Of a DNA stretch of 64,000 nucleotides, positions 1 to 10,650 are shown piece by piece. The DNA is from Tubiluchus corallicola (Eukaryota > Priapulida > Priapulimorpha > Priapulimorphida > Tubiluchidae): the NCBI GenBank assembly GCA_030141605.1, contig JAQGDQ010000556.1:74001-138000 (forward strand), written 5' to 3'. The notes beneath the pieces were generated by a model. It was not told the DNA's origin and ran no database searches. It worked only from the letters and a program-made list of their open reading frames with translations. The stretch's first letter is position 1. Each line of letters begins with the position of its first letter. The translations under genes and the position numbers were made by a program.

Positions 1-399
1 AAATCGGTGCATCGAGTGGCTCAGCCGCAAAACTTCCACGCTGCCTCTGGGAAGAATCAAAACTTACAGAGTTACAAAAAATCTCAGCGAAAGTCAGAAA
101 GGAAACAAAAGTTAACAGAACTGGCTGAACAGTCCTCAATAAGAACAGTTCACGATGGAACTGCCGGCTCTTGTGCGTTCGACAACCCAGTGGACAATGT
201 CCTTCCAGCCGTCCGGTCTTATATCGTCCCCTTCAACGACACTGTTGTCAGCATCAACAGGCCTGTCTTTGTGACGGCGTTTGACAAGAGTCATTATAGG
301 GAAGGCAGCGGGGTCATCAGGGATTTGCGGGAAGCTCCGGGACAGAATTTCACAATCGTTTTTTACGACCTTGGTCTGCTAGAGGAACAAGCTGCGCTG
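1..399 (+). CDS. DUF1647 gene, first visible exon
   Basis: Open from base 1 in frame 1; no in-frame ATG appears before the domain begins, so this is not the first exon. The exon ends GCTGCGCTG|GTGAGT at 399/400 in phase 0. It encodes the basic/Ser-rich linker and the first half of the domain (FVTAFDKSHY, VFYDLGLLEEQAALV). Confidence 0.8.
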
Positions 400-3300
400 G
401 TGAGTTGTGAGTTTGCATCAATCGCTGGTCATATATCCCGTTTGTCCAATGAAACTTTCTTGCTTTCCTCGACAAACTTAGTCAAGATTCTGTAATATAT
501 TTATCTTTATATCGGAGATGTAGCACATAATAACAATACACTACAATCAAATTACAATACACACATTACATGCTAGAATTTTGAATTTTTACAATTTTGA
601 GATTTCATAGCAAGTATCTACGTACCATTTAGTATCCCAAAAATTTATAAATTTGTTTTCTGCATTTATATGTCCGAACTTATCTGGTATCCGTATAAGT
701 TCTGTGAGGTCTGAACTCATCTGGTATCCGTATAAGTTCAGTGATGTCTGAACTCGTCTGGTATCTATATAAGTTCAGTGACGTCTGAACTCATCTGATA
801 TCCCATATAAGTTCAGTGATGTCTGAACTCATCTGATATCCATATAAGTTCAGTGATGTCTGAACTCATCTGGTATCCCATATAAGTTCAGTGATGTCTG
901 AACTCGTCTGGTATCCATATAAGTTCAGTGATGTCTGAACTCGTCTGGTATCCCATATAAGTTCAGTGATGTCTGAACTCATCTGGTATCCCATATAAGT
1001 TCAGTGATGTCTGAACTCGTCTGGTATCCCATATAAGTTCAGTGATGTCTGAACTCATCTGGTATCCGTATAAGTTCAGTGACGTCTGAACTCATCTGGT
1101 ATCCCACATAAGTTCTGTGAGGTCTGAACTCATCTGGTATCCATATAAGTTCAGTGACGTCTGAACTCATCTGGTATCCGTATAAGTTCAGTGATGTCTG
1201 AACTGATCTGGTATCCGTTTAAGTGCAGTGACGTCTGAACTCATCCAGTATCCATATAAGGTCAGTGATGTATGAACTCATCTGGTATCCATATAAGTTC
1301 AGTGATGTCTGAACTCGTCTGGTATCCCATATAAGTTCAGTGATGTCTGAACTCATCTGGTGTCCATATAAGTTCCGTGATGTCTGAACTCATCTGGTAT
1401 CCATATAAGTTCAGTGATGTCTGAACTCATCTGGTATCCATATAAGTTCAGTGATGTCTGAACTGATCTGGTATCCGTTTAAGTTCAGTGACGTCTGAAC
1501 TCATCCAGTATCCATATAAGGTCAGTGATGTCTGAACTCATCTGGTGTCCATATATGTTCGGTGATGTATGAACTCATCTGGTGTCCATATAAGTTCAGT
1601 GATGTCTGAACTCATCTGGTATCCATATAAGTTCAGTGATGTCTGAACTCATCTGATATCCATATAAGTTCCGTGATGTCTGAACTCATCTGGTATCCCA
1701 TATAAGTTCAGTGATGTCTGAACTCATCTGGTATCCGTATAAGTTCCGTGATGTCTGAACTCATCTGATATCCATATAAGTTCCGTGATGTCTGAACTCA
1801 TCTGGTATCCGTATAAGTTCAGTGATGTCTGAACTCATCTGATATCCATATAAGTTCCGTGATGTCTGAACTCATCTGGTATCCATATAAGTTCAGCGAT
1901 GTCTGAACTCATCTGGTATCCCATATAAGTTCAGTGATGTCTGAACTCATCTGGTATCCCATATAAGTTCGGTGATGTCTGAACTCATCTGGTATCCCAT
2001 ATAAGTTCGGTGATGTCTGAACTCATCTGGTGTCCATATAAGTTCAGTGACGTCTGAACTCATCTGGTCTCCATATAAGTTCCGTGATGTCTGAACTCAT
2101 CTGGTATCCATATAAGTTCCGTGATGTCTGAACTCATCTGGTATCCCATATAAGTTCAGTGATGTCTGAACTCATCTGGTATCCGTATAAGTTCCGTGAT
2201 GTCTGAACTCATCTGATATCCATATAAGTTCCGTGATGTCTGAACTCATCTGGTATCCGTATAAGTTCAGTGATGTCTGAACTCATCTGATATCCATATA
2301 AGTTCCGTGATGTCTGAACTCATCTGGTATCCATATAAGTTCAGCGATGTCTGAACTCATCTGGTATCCCATATAAGTTCAGTGATGTCTGAACTCATCT
2401 GGTATCCCATATAAGTTCTGTGATGTCTGAACTCATCTGGTGTCCATATATGTTCGGTGATGTCTGAACTCATCTGGTGTCCATATAAGTTCAGTGATGT
2501 CTGAACTCATCTGGTCTCCTCATTTTGTACAGACGTATTGACCTGGATTATTAATTTCATAAAGAACTCATAACAATACAGGCATATGACTGAGATACAA
2601 GACCCTCACAACTTCTTACTAGATATCATCTGTCTTATTTCTAAGCAAGTTTCTTAAAATACTATAAACATGTTTATCGTATAGTATCACATTTTTTATA
2701 GGACATCACGAGCTATCATTTCGTACCTTTTTCTGGCTAAAGAAAAGCTATTTTAAGGATATTAGGGAAATGATACACAAATATTTGAAGTGTTTATTGA
2801 ACTATAGAAAACATGAGTAGCAAAACTGTTGTACTGAACTTTGAGCAAAAACTAGAAAGCAAAAACAGTCAGTAAAACCTGTTTCACAGCCAGTATACAG
2901 GTGTAAAACTTGACCTGTGCAGACATGCATATTGTCATGTTTCTTTATTACCCGAAATTTCTAGAATTGAAGTAGACATAGTAAGACTGAAACGTGTCAG
3001 CCGTTAATGTTTTATTGATTTTTTGTAGGTGAAGGAACACTGTGGATGCATCTATAGGAAGTTCCAATTTGACAAATATCCACCTCATGTAAAAGACTTA
3101 CACACCTACTCGTTTAAAATTATTATAATCATGGTAAGATAGTTCTCCTTCATAAATATACTACGCTGAACGTCTGCGCATAATAGACTGTTAGTGGGTA
3201 GTTGATAAACTGCGCCAGATTTCTTAAAACAGTTTCCTTGAAACAGAAAATACGAGATGCTAAAACGGAAAATGAATTTCTTCGTATAATTTCAGGCTCG

Positions 3301-3509
3301 GGTTTCCTTTTAGTATTTCAGAATCAGAACTGCTACATAGGCATATAAACTGTTCGTTTGGGGTTGGGTTTATTTGCAAAATGACAACATATATACTCAT
3401 TGTAGTTTAAAAATATCTATCTCTAGCATTGTTATAATTAATACAATCCATTAACTATAGATTAATCGTAAGTGTTGAGATTGTTTAAACGATTTAAATT
3501 CTCTATATG

Positions 3510-3542
<33 letters not shown>

Positions 3543-4392
3543 GTAATAACAATATTAATAAATGGTTTATTTCACAAAGGTAAAAAATAAAACTGTCAAC
3601 AGATCACAAGTAAACAACGCATACAGGAACATGTAGGGCTTTTTTAAGCGTATTTAAATAAAAATATCATAATTTATAGTAAACACATGTACTTGTGTGT
3701 CACAATGCGGATTGATTATTATTATTGCGCTTTCACAGGAGGCGCTGCAAGAATTTGGCTTCATTCAGTGGGTTGATGCGTCCTACAGGCTTCTTTACGA
3801 CAGATTAGCCGACCAGGTAAAGGTCGTGAACCTGGCCAAAGATGGCGCTGGTTTCTTGCTCTGGACCACAAGTCGTTACATACAATGTTTGATTCACAAG
3901 GGAATGTACGATTTCTTCGGCGAAAGTATTGTACAGTATAGACGGGTTAGGTCAGTCTCGGCTGGCAATGTCATCATGTACAATACGAAGTTCGTCTACG
4001 ACTGTGTGCTTCTACCCTGGGTGACGTGTGGACTGGTCAAAGACTGCATAGCACCGCCCGGTTCTCATCGCGGTCCGTGCAACTGGACCGCGCCCAACAA
4101 TTACTGCTGTCATAGATACGATCTGTCAGCCATAGCGCTAACTTTAGGTCGCTTGTACAATCACTCACACAAAGCATACACGACAAAGATACGCCCTAAT
4201 AAGATAGACAGGGGGAACCAAGTGGGAGTCGGGTATTTCGAAAGCTTACACAAGAAAAAATATAACCTTGTAGATCAATTAGAGGAAACGCTCATTTACC
4301 ATCCGTCAAATCCGTTAGTAAATGTTTCAAACTCCCGAAGAAGAAAGCAAAAGAAAAACAAAGAAGGAGAGGAGAAGAAAAAAGTAATTTAA
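1..4392 (+). CDS. DUF1647-family protein, 3' part of gene (three exons, 5' truncated by window)
   Basis: Joining 1-399, 3029-3133 and 3739-4392 gives one open frame with all junctions in phase 0 and GT-AG introns. The joined protein (about 385 residues visible) reads as the DUF1647 domain known from nematodes and many other invertebrates: FVTAFDKSHYREG, then IVFYDLGL, then the Cys-containing piece before KFQFDKYPPHV, then FGFIQWVDASYRL (the W-D-x-S motif), and later a C-terminal block with paired cysteines ending NNYCCHRYDLSAIAL. The family is thought to have a nucleotide-sugar-transferase-like fold but no reaction is established. A basic tail rich in Lys/Arg/Glu closes the protein at TAA 4390-4392. 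The frame is open at base 1, so the start codon, and any signal anchor, lies upstream of the window. Recognition is from motif memory, not a search. Confidence 0.82.
665..2520. repeat. 37-38 bp minisatellite in DUF1647 intron
   Basis: About 50 copies of a unit with core TCTGAACTCATCTGGTATCC followed by ATATAAGTTCAGTGATG. Length alternates between 37 and 38 bp through a CC/CCC choice before ATATAAG. Recurrent variants (CAGTG/CCGTG/CGGTG, GATATCC/GGTGTCC) reappear in the same order at about 1620-1900 and 2150-2410, suggesting duplication of multi-unit blocks. It lies inside the intron 400-3028; the rest of that intron (2521-3028) shows nothing recognisable. Confidence 0.95.
3029..3133 (+). CDS. 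DUF1647 gene, middle exon
   Basis: Thirty-five codons between acceptor TTTTTTGTAG|GTG and donor ATG|GTAAGA, phase 0 on both sides. It encodes KEHCGCIYRKFQFDKYPPHV and the following hydrophobic stretch that leads into the WVDAS motif of the next exon. Confidence 0.8.
3509..3545. repeat. (GATAAT)n microsatellite
   Basis: Short run of TGATAA/TAATGA units in the intron between the second and third visible exons of the DUF1647 gene. The rest of that intron is AT-rich and featureless. Confidence 0.9.
3739..4392 (+). CDS. DUF1647 gene, terminal exon
   Basis: Starts after acceptor CTTTCACAG|GAG in phase 0 and runs to TAA at 4390-4392. It carries the WVDASYRL motif, LIHKGMYDFFGE, the Cys-rich block (CGLVKDCIAPPGSHRGPCNW) and CCHRYDLSA, followed by a strongly basic C-terminus (SRRRKQKKNKEGEEKKK). 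Confidence 0.82.
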   Translation, partial: EALQEFGFIQWVDASYRLLYDRLADQVKVVNLAKDGAGFLLWTTSRYIQCLIHKGMYDFFGESIVQYRRVRSVSAGNVIMYNTKFVYDCVLLPWVTCGLVKDCIAPPGSHRGPCNWTAPNNYCCHRYDLSAIALTLGRLYNHSHKAYTTKIRPNKIDRGNQVGVGYFESLHKKKYNLVDQLEETLIYHPSNPLVNVSNSRRRKQKKNKEGEEKKKVI

Positions 4393-4447
4393 ACATTCGT
4401 AGGCCGGCTAATGACGTCTCAAGATTTTCAATTATTGTAACCTGGGA

Positions 4448-4570
4448 CGTCACCGCCAGGGTGTGTGATTGGTGGCTCAGTTAGTCAGTTCGTTCCCTCC
4501 AATTTCGGAGGCCAAGTGGGCCGGGTTCAATGCCAGGATGATGAAAACTTTATAAACACAGACAGAGATT
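4448..4570 (+). repeat. tRNA-derived SINE-like sequence
   Basis: Contains a plausible RNA polymerase III A box (TGGCTCAGTTAGTC) and, about 45 bases on, a B box (CGGGTTCAATGCC); between them CCTCC/GGAGG can pair as an anticodon-arm-like stem. It does not close into a full cloverleaf and continues into unrelated sequence, so a SINE head or tRNA pseudogene is likelier than a functional tRNA. Lies 3' of the DUF1647 gene. Confidence 0.4.
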
Positions 4571-5480
4571 TGTTGAAATGATTCCTCAGTGAATTTTTTC
4601 TGTGTGTTTCATGCTGGCTGTGTTCGGAACAGGTGCTTTGATGGTAACAACACCTGCCCGCTTACCAGCTGAATTAACGAGGCCATTCTATGGTTTTATA
4701 CCCGGTATGTGATGCTAATATGCAATGGCTTCGTAATGGATCAAACCATCACAATATAGGGGTGGGGGTGGCTGCGACGGGAACACAAAAGAATTTCCTT
4801 CATAGCATATGGTGTTCTCAGCAATCTTTATTTCTGTATATAAAAAAATGAGAATAATAAATTTGACTACTTTCACTGCTTACAAACGTATAATCATCTA
4901 ATTATTTGTCGTGAAGCTCACGATTTCTTTATCTTATTTTTTATTAGTTCCTAATTATGATCATTAGTCATATTATTACATTCTCTTGTTAAAACATTAA
5001 AAATCCAACGCAAGAAATTTCAGCTATAAAATAAGTCTATTTCTTTATATACAGTCTAAACTTTCATCCTTGAGCTAGTATGCACAACATTTACCTTCAT
5101 TGAATTGCTGGCTTCCTTGCTTCATGGAAAAAACTTACCTGGGCAGTTGGCTTTCAGAGATCATTGAGTAAGCATGTGACTCAAACTGAGACAATGTATA
5201 GTGTTATTAATGATTTATATAAATAAAGTTCGCCTGTATTCTACTTGAATTCTACCTGCATTCTGATGTCTTAGCAATTACCTTCAGAACTTCTTCATAT
5301 TATAATAACTTAAGGCAGCAAAAGTAAGTATTACTCACGTCGTATGGCTATAACTACTCAACACATCCTTGGCACGTCATACTGGTTTACAGCAAATTTG
5401 GTAGAGACGCTACAAATAATTACTTGAAAATTTATCTAAACATTATTTAACGTTTGCTGAGGCTTCTGTAAGCGTGTTTA
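4571..5480. other. intergenic, no gene seen
   Basis: AT-rich sequence without a supported exon, between the end of the DUF1647 gene and the 42 bp minisatellite. AATAAA-like motifs near 4856 and 5222 could serve as polyadenylation signals for the upstream gene, but no downstream element confirms this. Confidence 0.5.
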
Positions 5481-5484
5481 GTGA

Positions 5485-7893
5485 GTAATTCATTGATGTA
5501 GTGATGTAATTCATTGGGGACACAGGTCTGCAGTTCATTGAGCCAGTGATGCAGTTCATTGGGAGAGGTCCATAGTTCAGTGAGCCAGTGATGTAATTTA
5601 TTGGGACAGGTCTGTAGTTCATTGAGCCAGTGATGTAGTTCATTGAGACAGGACCGTAGTTCATTGAGCCAGTGATGTAGTTCATTGAGACAGGACCGTA
5701 GTTCACTGAGCCATTGATGTAGTTCATTGGGACAGGACCGTAGTTCATTGAGCCAGTGATGTAGTTCATTGGGAGAGGTCCATAGTTCACTGAGCCAGTG
5801 ATGTAATTTATTGGGGCAGGTCCATAGTTCACTGAGCCAGTGATGTAATTTATTGGGGCAGGTCTGTAGTTCACTGAGCCAGTGATGTAATTCATTGGGA
5901 CAGGTCTGTAGTTCACTGAGCCAGTGATGTAGTTCATTGGAACAGGACCGTAGTTCATTGAGCCAGTGATGTAGTTCATTGGGACAGGTCTGTAGTTCAT
6001 TGAGCCAGTGATGTAGCTCATTGGGATAGGTCTGCAGTTCATTGAACAGTGATGTAGTTCATTGGGACAGGTCCATAGATCATTGAGCCAGTGATGTAGT
6101 TCACTGGGGCAGGTCTGTAGTTCATTGAGCCAGTAATGTAGTTTATTGGGACAGGAGCGTAGTTCATTGAGCCTGTGATGTAGTTCATTGGGAGAGGTCC
6201 ATAGTTCACTGAGCCAGTGATGTAATTTATTGGGGCAGGTCCATAGTTCACTGAGCCAGTGATGTAGTTCACTGGGGCAGGTCTGTAGTTCATTGAGCCA
6301 GTGATGTAGCTCATTGGGACAGGTCTGTTGTTCACTGAGCCAGTGATGTAGTTCATTGGAACAGGTCTGTAGTTCATTGAGCCAGTGATGTAGTTCACTG
6401 GGGCAGGTCTGTAGTTCATTGAGCCAGTGATGTAGTTCACTGGGACAGGTCTGTAGTTCATTGAGCCAGTGATGTAGCTCATTGGGACAGGTCTGTAGTT
6501 CACTGAGCCAGTGATGTAGTTCATTGGAACAGGACCGTAGTTCATTGAGCAGTGATGTAGTTCATTGGAACAGGACCGTAGTTCATTGAGCCAGTGATGT
6601 AGTTCATTGGGACAGATCTGTAGTTCATTGAGCCAGTGATGTAGCTCATTGGGACAGGTCTGTAGTTCACTGAGCCAGTGATGTAGTTCATTGGGACAGG
6701 TCTGTAGTTCATTGAGCCAGTGATGTAGTTCATTGGAATAGGACCGTACTTCATTGAGCCAATGACGTAGTTCATTGGAACAGGACCGTAGTTCATTGAG
6801 CCACTGATGTAGTTCATTGGGAGAGGTCCATAGTCCACCGAGCCAGTGATATAATTTATTGGGACAGGTCTGTAGTTCATTGAGCCAGTGATGTAGTTCA
6901 TTGAGACAGGACCGTAGTTCACTGAGCCATTGATGTAGTTTATTGGAACAGGGCCGTACTTCATTGAGCCAGCGACGTAGTTCATTGGAACAGGACCGTA
7001 GTTCATTGAGCCACTGATGTAGTTCATTTTGAGAGGTCCATAGTTCACTGAGCCAGTGATGTAGTTTATTGGGACAGGAACGTAGTTCATTGAGCCTGTG
7101 ATGTAGTTCATTGGGACAGGACTGTAGTTCACTGAGCCAGTGATGTAATTCATTGGGAGAGATCCATAGTTCACTGAGCCAGTGATGTAATTCATTGGGA
7201 CAGGTCTGTAGTTCACTGAGCCAGTGATGTAGTTCATTGGGACAGGACCGTAGTTCACTGAGCCATTGATGTAGTTTATTGGGACAGGACCGTAGTTCAT
7301 TGAGCCAGTGATGTAGTTCATTGGGACAGGACCGTAGTTCATTGAGCCAGTGATGTAGTTCATTGGTACAGGACCGTAGTTCATTGAGCCAGTGCTGTAG
7401 TTCATTGGGACAGGACCGTAGTTCATTGAACAGTGATGTAGTTCATTGGGACAGGTCTGTAGTTCATTGAGCCAGTGCTGTAGTTCATTGGGACAGGTCC
7501 ATAGATCACTGAGCCAGTGATGTACATAGTTCATTGAGCCAGTGATGTAGTTCATTGTGACAGGTCTGTAGTTCATTGAGCCAGTGATGTAGCTCATTGG
7601 GACAGGTCCGTAGTTCATTGAGCCAGTGATGTAGTTCATTGGAACAGGACCGCAGTTCATTGAGCCAGTGATGTAGTTCATAGGGACAGGACCCTAGTTC
7701 ATTGAGCCAGTGATGTAGTTCATTGGGACAGGACTCTAGTTCATTGAGCCAGTGATGTAGTTCATTGGGACAGGACCGTAGTTCATTGAGCCAGTGATGT
7801 AGTTCATTGCGACAGGTCTGTAGTTCATTGGGACAGGTCTGTAGTTAATTGGGACAGGTCTGTAGTTCATTGAGCAGTGATGTAGTTCATTGG
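5485..7893. repeat. 42 bp minisatellite with accidental long minus-strand ORFs
   Basis: About 57 copies of a 42 bp unit (AGTTCATTGAGCCAGTGATG then TAGTTCATTGGGACAGGTCTG). Since 42 is a multiple of three, the minus strand is open for hundreds of codons and would read as a 14-residue repeat (MNYITGSMNYRPVP). The frame is broken where a unit lost one C (TTGAGCAGTG or TTGAACAGTG at about 6043, 6548 and 7428), and no signal peptide, unique flank or splice structure goes with it. Treated as non-coding satellite. Confidence 0.92.
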
Positions 7894-8850
7894 GGAAGCA
7901 GCTTACCAAATTGGAGCTGGGGGATTGGACCACTAACTCATGCAGAGCTCATTAGGTTTGCAACTTAGCAGATTGGGAGCTCATTGAGTAGGTTCATTGG
8001 ACTAGGACTCATCAGGACAGAAGCTTTCTGGGCTCGAGATCTGTCGTGTGCGAGCTAACCAGATAGACGCTCTATAACCATGGTAACAGAGCAGAGTTTG
8101 CTAGCCTGGACACTCACTAGGTGTCGTTTGGCCTGCCCCTCGTGATATTACAACTGTAGAGGGAAAGCAAGAGAAAAAACAGGTGTATAGAATAGAGTAA
8201 AGCAACATGTTAGTATGATTTTATTATGCTGAATAAATACTGAACTACCTAACTGATTATTGTCATGAATTTAGTCAGTTAGCTTTTGCAGGCACGGTAT
8301 AGCTGTCTTACGTGATTCATAAATACCCACTTCACGTTTCCATGTTAATAGAACACGTCTCGGCATATCATACAGATTATTTATACATCAGATGTTGCAA
8401 AAATTTGGAAATGAGTAATGTCTGATCGTACTGCCCTGTTCATGTAACAGCTGTGCAGAGATCTAGGTAAACAACAAGCAAGACAATATACCACTATGAT
8501 TTCAAGCAGGATGACGGTGTTGTTCATGGTTTAGAAAATGAACTAGAAGCATGTAGCTTATAATCTGGGATCACCGAAAGCCAAGAATTATTGTAAGTAT
8601 TAATTACTTTGGAATACTGCCTATAATACTGCAGTTTTGTCGTCTTTTTTACTGCTTTTTCATTTGAATTATAATTAATTTAATAAAGACAAACTCAACA
8701 TGCAGTATCGCCAACAGTGTGAAGTTGAACGCTGCTCCGTGAAAATATAGTGTGATTATGTAGTAAATTAATTATGCAAATTAATTCTAATTTCCAACAG
8801 TAACACAAAACCAAATCAAACGCAAGCACATATTTCAGTTAAACAGTTAC
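7894..8850. other. intergenic, no gene seen
   Basis: Unique-looking sequence between the 42 bp array and the acidic-protein gene. It may contain the promoter and 5' non-coding exon of that gene, because a strong splice acceptor lies just before its ATG, but no specific site can be defended. Confidence 0.4.
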
Positions 8851-8855
8851 AGGTT

Positions 8856-8860
8856 ATTGC

Positions 8861-8909
<49 letters not shown>

Positions 8910-9054
8910 ATAGCGGCGGTGGTGGTGGTAATGGTGGTGGTGGTCGTGGTCGTGGTGGTGGTGATGGTGGTGGTGGCAGTAGTGGTGGTGGCGGTGGTGG
9001 GTGGTAGTGGTGGTGATGGTGATGGTGGTGGTGGTGGTGGTGGCGGCGATGGAG
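8856..9054. repeat. (TTG)n plus (GGT)n-type microsatellite
   Basis: A run of about 18 TTG triplets (8856-8909) followed by an imperfect GGTGGT/GGTGAT tract to about 9054. Both strands give low-complexity ORFs (poly-Val or poly-Thr) that are not genes. It sits about 130 bp upstream of the ATG of the acidic-protein gene, probably in its 5' intron. Confidence 0.92.
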
Positions 9055-9181
9055 GCGTTGATAATGATGGCAATCGTGGCATTGTCATTTTCATTGATAT
9101 TAGCATTGTCATTGGCATTGATAATGGAGAATTTTTAAATGAAGTTTGTCACCTTTCGTTGTTTGTGTTGACAGGAAAATA

Positions 9182-9973
9182 ATGGGTGATGCTCAAAGTA
9201 CAAAAGAAAGTCAAGAAGTAGAAGCCAAAGCAGAGAAGACAGACTCCTCTAATGCTGGCAATGAAAACGAAGACAAAATGGAAGATGCTCCTGATAAGAG
9301 AACTGCAGAAGCTGAAACAGAAATCAACTTAAACGACGAGGAAGATAAGGAAGATATTAAGGATGCTGAACGGGAGAAGAATGAAAAAGAAAAAAGCTCA
9401 GATGCAGATCAAGCCCTTAAAGACAGAAGGCCAAGTTTATTCGATTCATTGCTGAACATTTTCAGTGAGACATTCGCCATCAATAAACAAGAAGATAATG
9501 CGCCCGGTAATCCCGAGCAAGAAACACAAGATGAAAAAGCTGCCAGCGAGCATGATGACTCTGATAAAGATATTCTCGTCGAGGAGGACATTGAAATTGT
9601 TGTAGTGGAAGAAGCAAAGCAAACTGAAGAGAGCCAGGAAAACGTAAACAAGCCAGAACCAAGACGGACGTTGATTGAGAGACTACAGTCTTTGTTTCGA
9701 GAGCCATCACGCGAGCGAGACGAAAAAACGGAAAAAAAGGCTGTTGTCTATAACGCGGAGGATGATACAGTCACAGCTGAAACAGATCCAAAGGAAGGCG
9801 ATGCAGATACTGCTAAAACGGATCTAAACGAAGAGGATGCTGTTGCACAAGACGGAGCAAGAGATTCGAGTGACGAAGTGCAAGACAGCAAAAGAGGAGT
9901 CGAGGAAACAACAGCTAAAAGCAAACAGCTGAAAAAATTGTTACCGTGTTGCAAAGAAAAGAGTGAGAACTAA
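9182..9973 (+). CDS. acidic, probably N-myristoylated protein, unknown family
   Basis: 263 residues from ATG 9182 to TAA. The start is chosen because it follows a textbook acceptor (TTTGTGTTGACAG|GAAAATA) and gives MGDAQSTK, a good N-myristoylation signal (Gly2, Ser6, Lys8). Most of the chain is Glu/Asp/Lys-rich and probably disordered. Two related amphipathic segments stand out: RRPSLFDSLLNIFSETF (about residues 86-102) and RRTLIERLQSLFREPS (about 160-175), both R-R-x-(S/T)-L(I)-hydrophobic with a potential kinase site. The C-terminus KQLKKLLPCCKEKSEN is basic with a Cys pair that could be palmitoylated. The architecture recalls MARCKS/BASP1-type membrane scaffolds, but I recognise no homologue and assign no function. 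The coding part is a single exon; a 5' non-coding exon is inferred. Confidence 0.68.
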   Translation: MGDAQSTKESQEVEAKAEKTDSSNAGNENEDKMEDAPDKRTAEAETEINLNDEEDKEDIKDAEREKNEKEKSSDADQALKDRRPSLFDSLLNIFSETFAINKQEDNAPGNPEQETQDEKAASEHDDSDKDILVEEDIEIVVVEEAKQTEESQENVNKPEPRRTLIERLQSLFREPSRERDEKTEKKAVVYNAEDDTVTAETDPKEGDADTAKTDLNEEDAVAQDGARDSSDEVQDSKRGVEETTAKSKQLKKLLPCCKEKSEN

Positions 9974-10024
9974 TGATTAAGCACGTCGGTATTAATAACT
10001 AGTTTAATTTAAACACATGTACTT

Positions 10025-10650
10025 AAAGGAATACTGCTCCTTCTTAAACTATTGCTCCTAACAATCTACCCCATAAAATATTGAAAGGGAACCTTGTCTT
10101 TTTTTCAAAAGTGATTTACCTGAAAGAATTATTACTGCCGAAATGTAATTTGACGTTCGCAAGACTAGTTTTCCCTCTTACACGTACTTTGCTATTTGCT
10201 AGTTAGATGGACACTAACATCTGCATCTCGGAAATACGTTGCACCAAAACAGGTGCTGTACCACTCTTTTCAGAGAGGTTCAATTGTGACGAGGTGCACA
10301 CATCTGACTGCTCATGCGTGACCACACCGGTAAACTTGAAATTTGAATTTTGAACAAGATTTGTCCAGTTTATTGTATATCACACTGAATATTTTGTATA
10401 GTAGAACTATACTTCAGTTTTTCGCTTTCGCAAAATGCATGCAACATGCTCGTGGAATGTTTGTGCTCTTGAAAATGATGTTCATTTGTGACATCATAAC
10501 TAGCTGGGCCCTCGGCCGTTCGATTAAGTTTTTAACACATTATTTAGCTCTCGGAGGCACTTTGTAATTATGATAGATGTTAAAATATAATACTTTACTG
10601 TATTTCAAAATGGGGTAGAGTATGAAAAATCATCCTGTTTTCCTTAGATC
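10025..10650 (+). repeat. dispersed repeat, copy 1 of an inverted pair
   Basis: Collinear similarity to the reverse complement of 21490-22090. Shared landmarks include AACAGGTGCTGTACC, TTTTCGCTTTCGCAAA, a (T)GCAACA(T/C)GCTCGT block and AAAAATCATCCTGT. An old interspersed repeat with no visible ORF; the class is not recognised. Confidence 0.72.

Noticed and set aside
655-2520. Tandem array as a CRISPR
   Set aside because: Units are contiguous without unique spacers, and the genome is eukaryotic.
5443-7933. Four long minus-strand ORFs with MNYITGS-type repeats as genes
   Set aside because: They follow from a 42 bp satellite whose period is a multiple of three; single-base losses break the frame and there is no gene structure around them.
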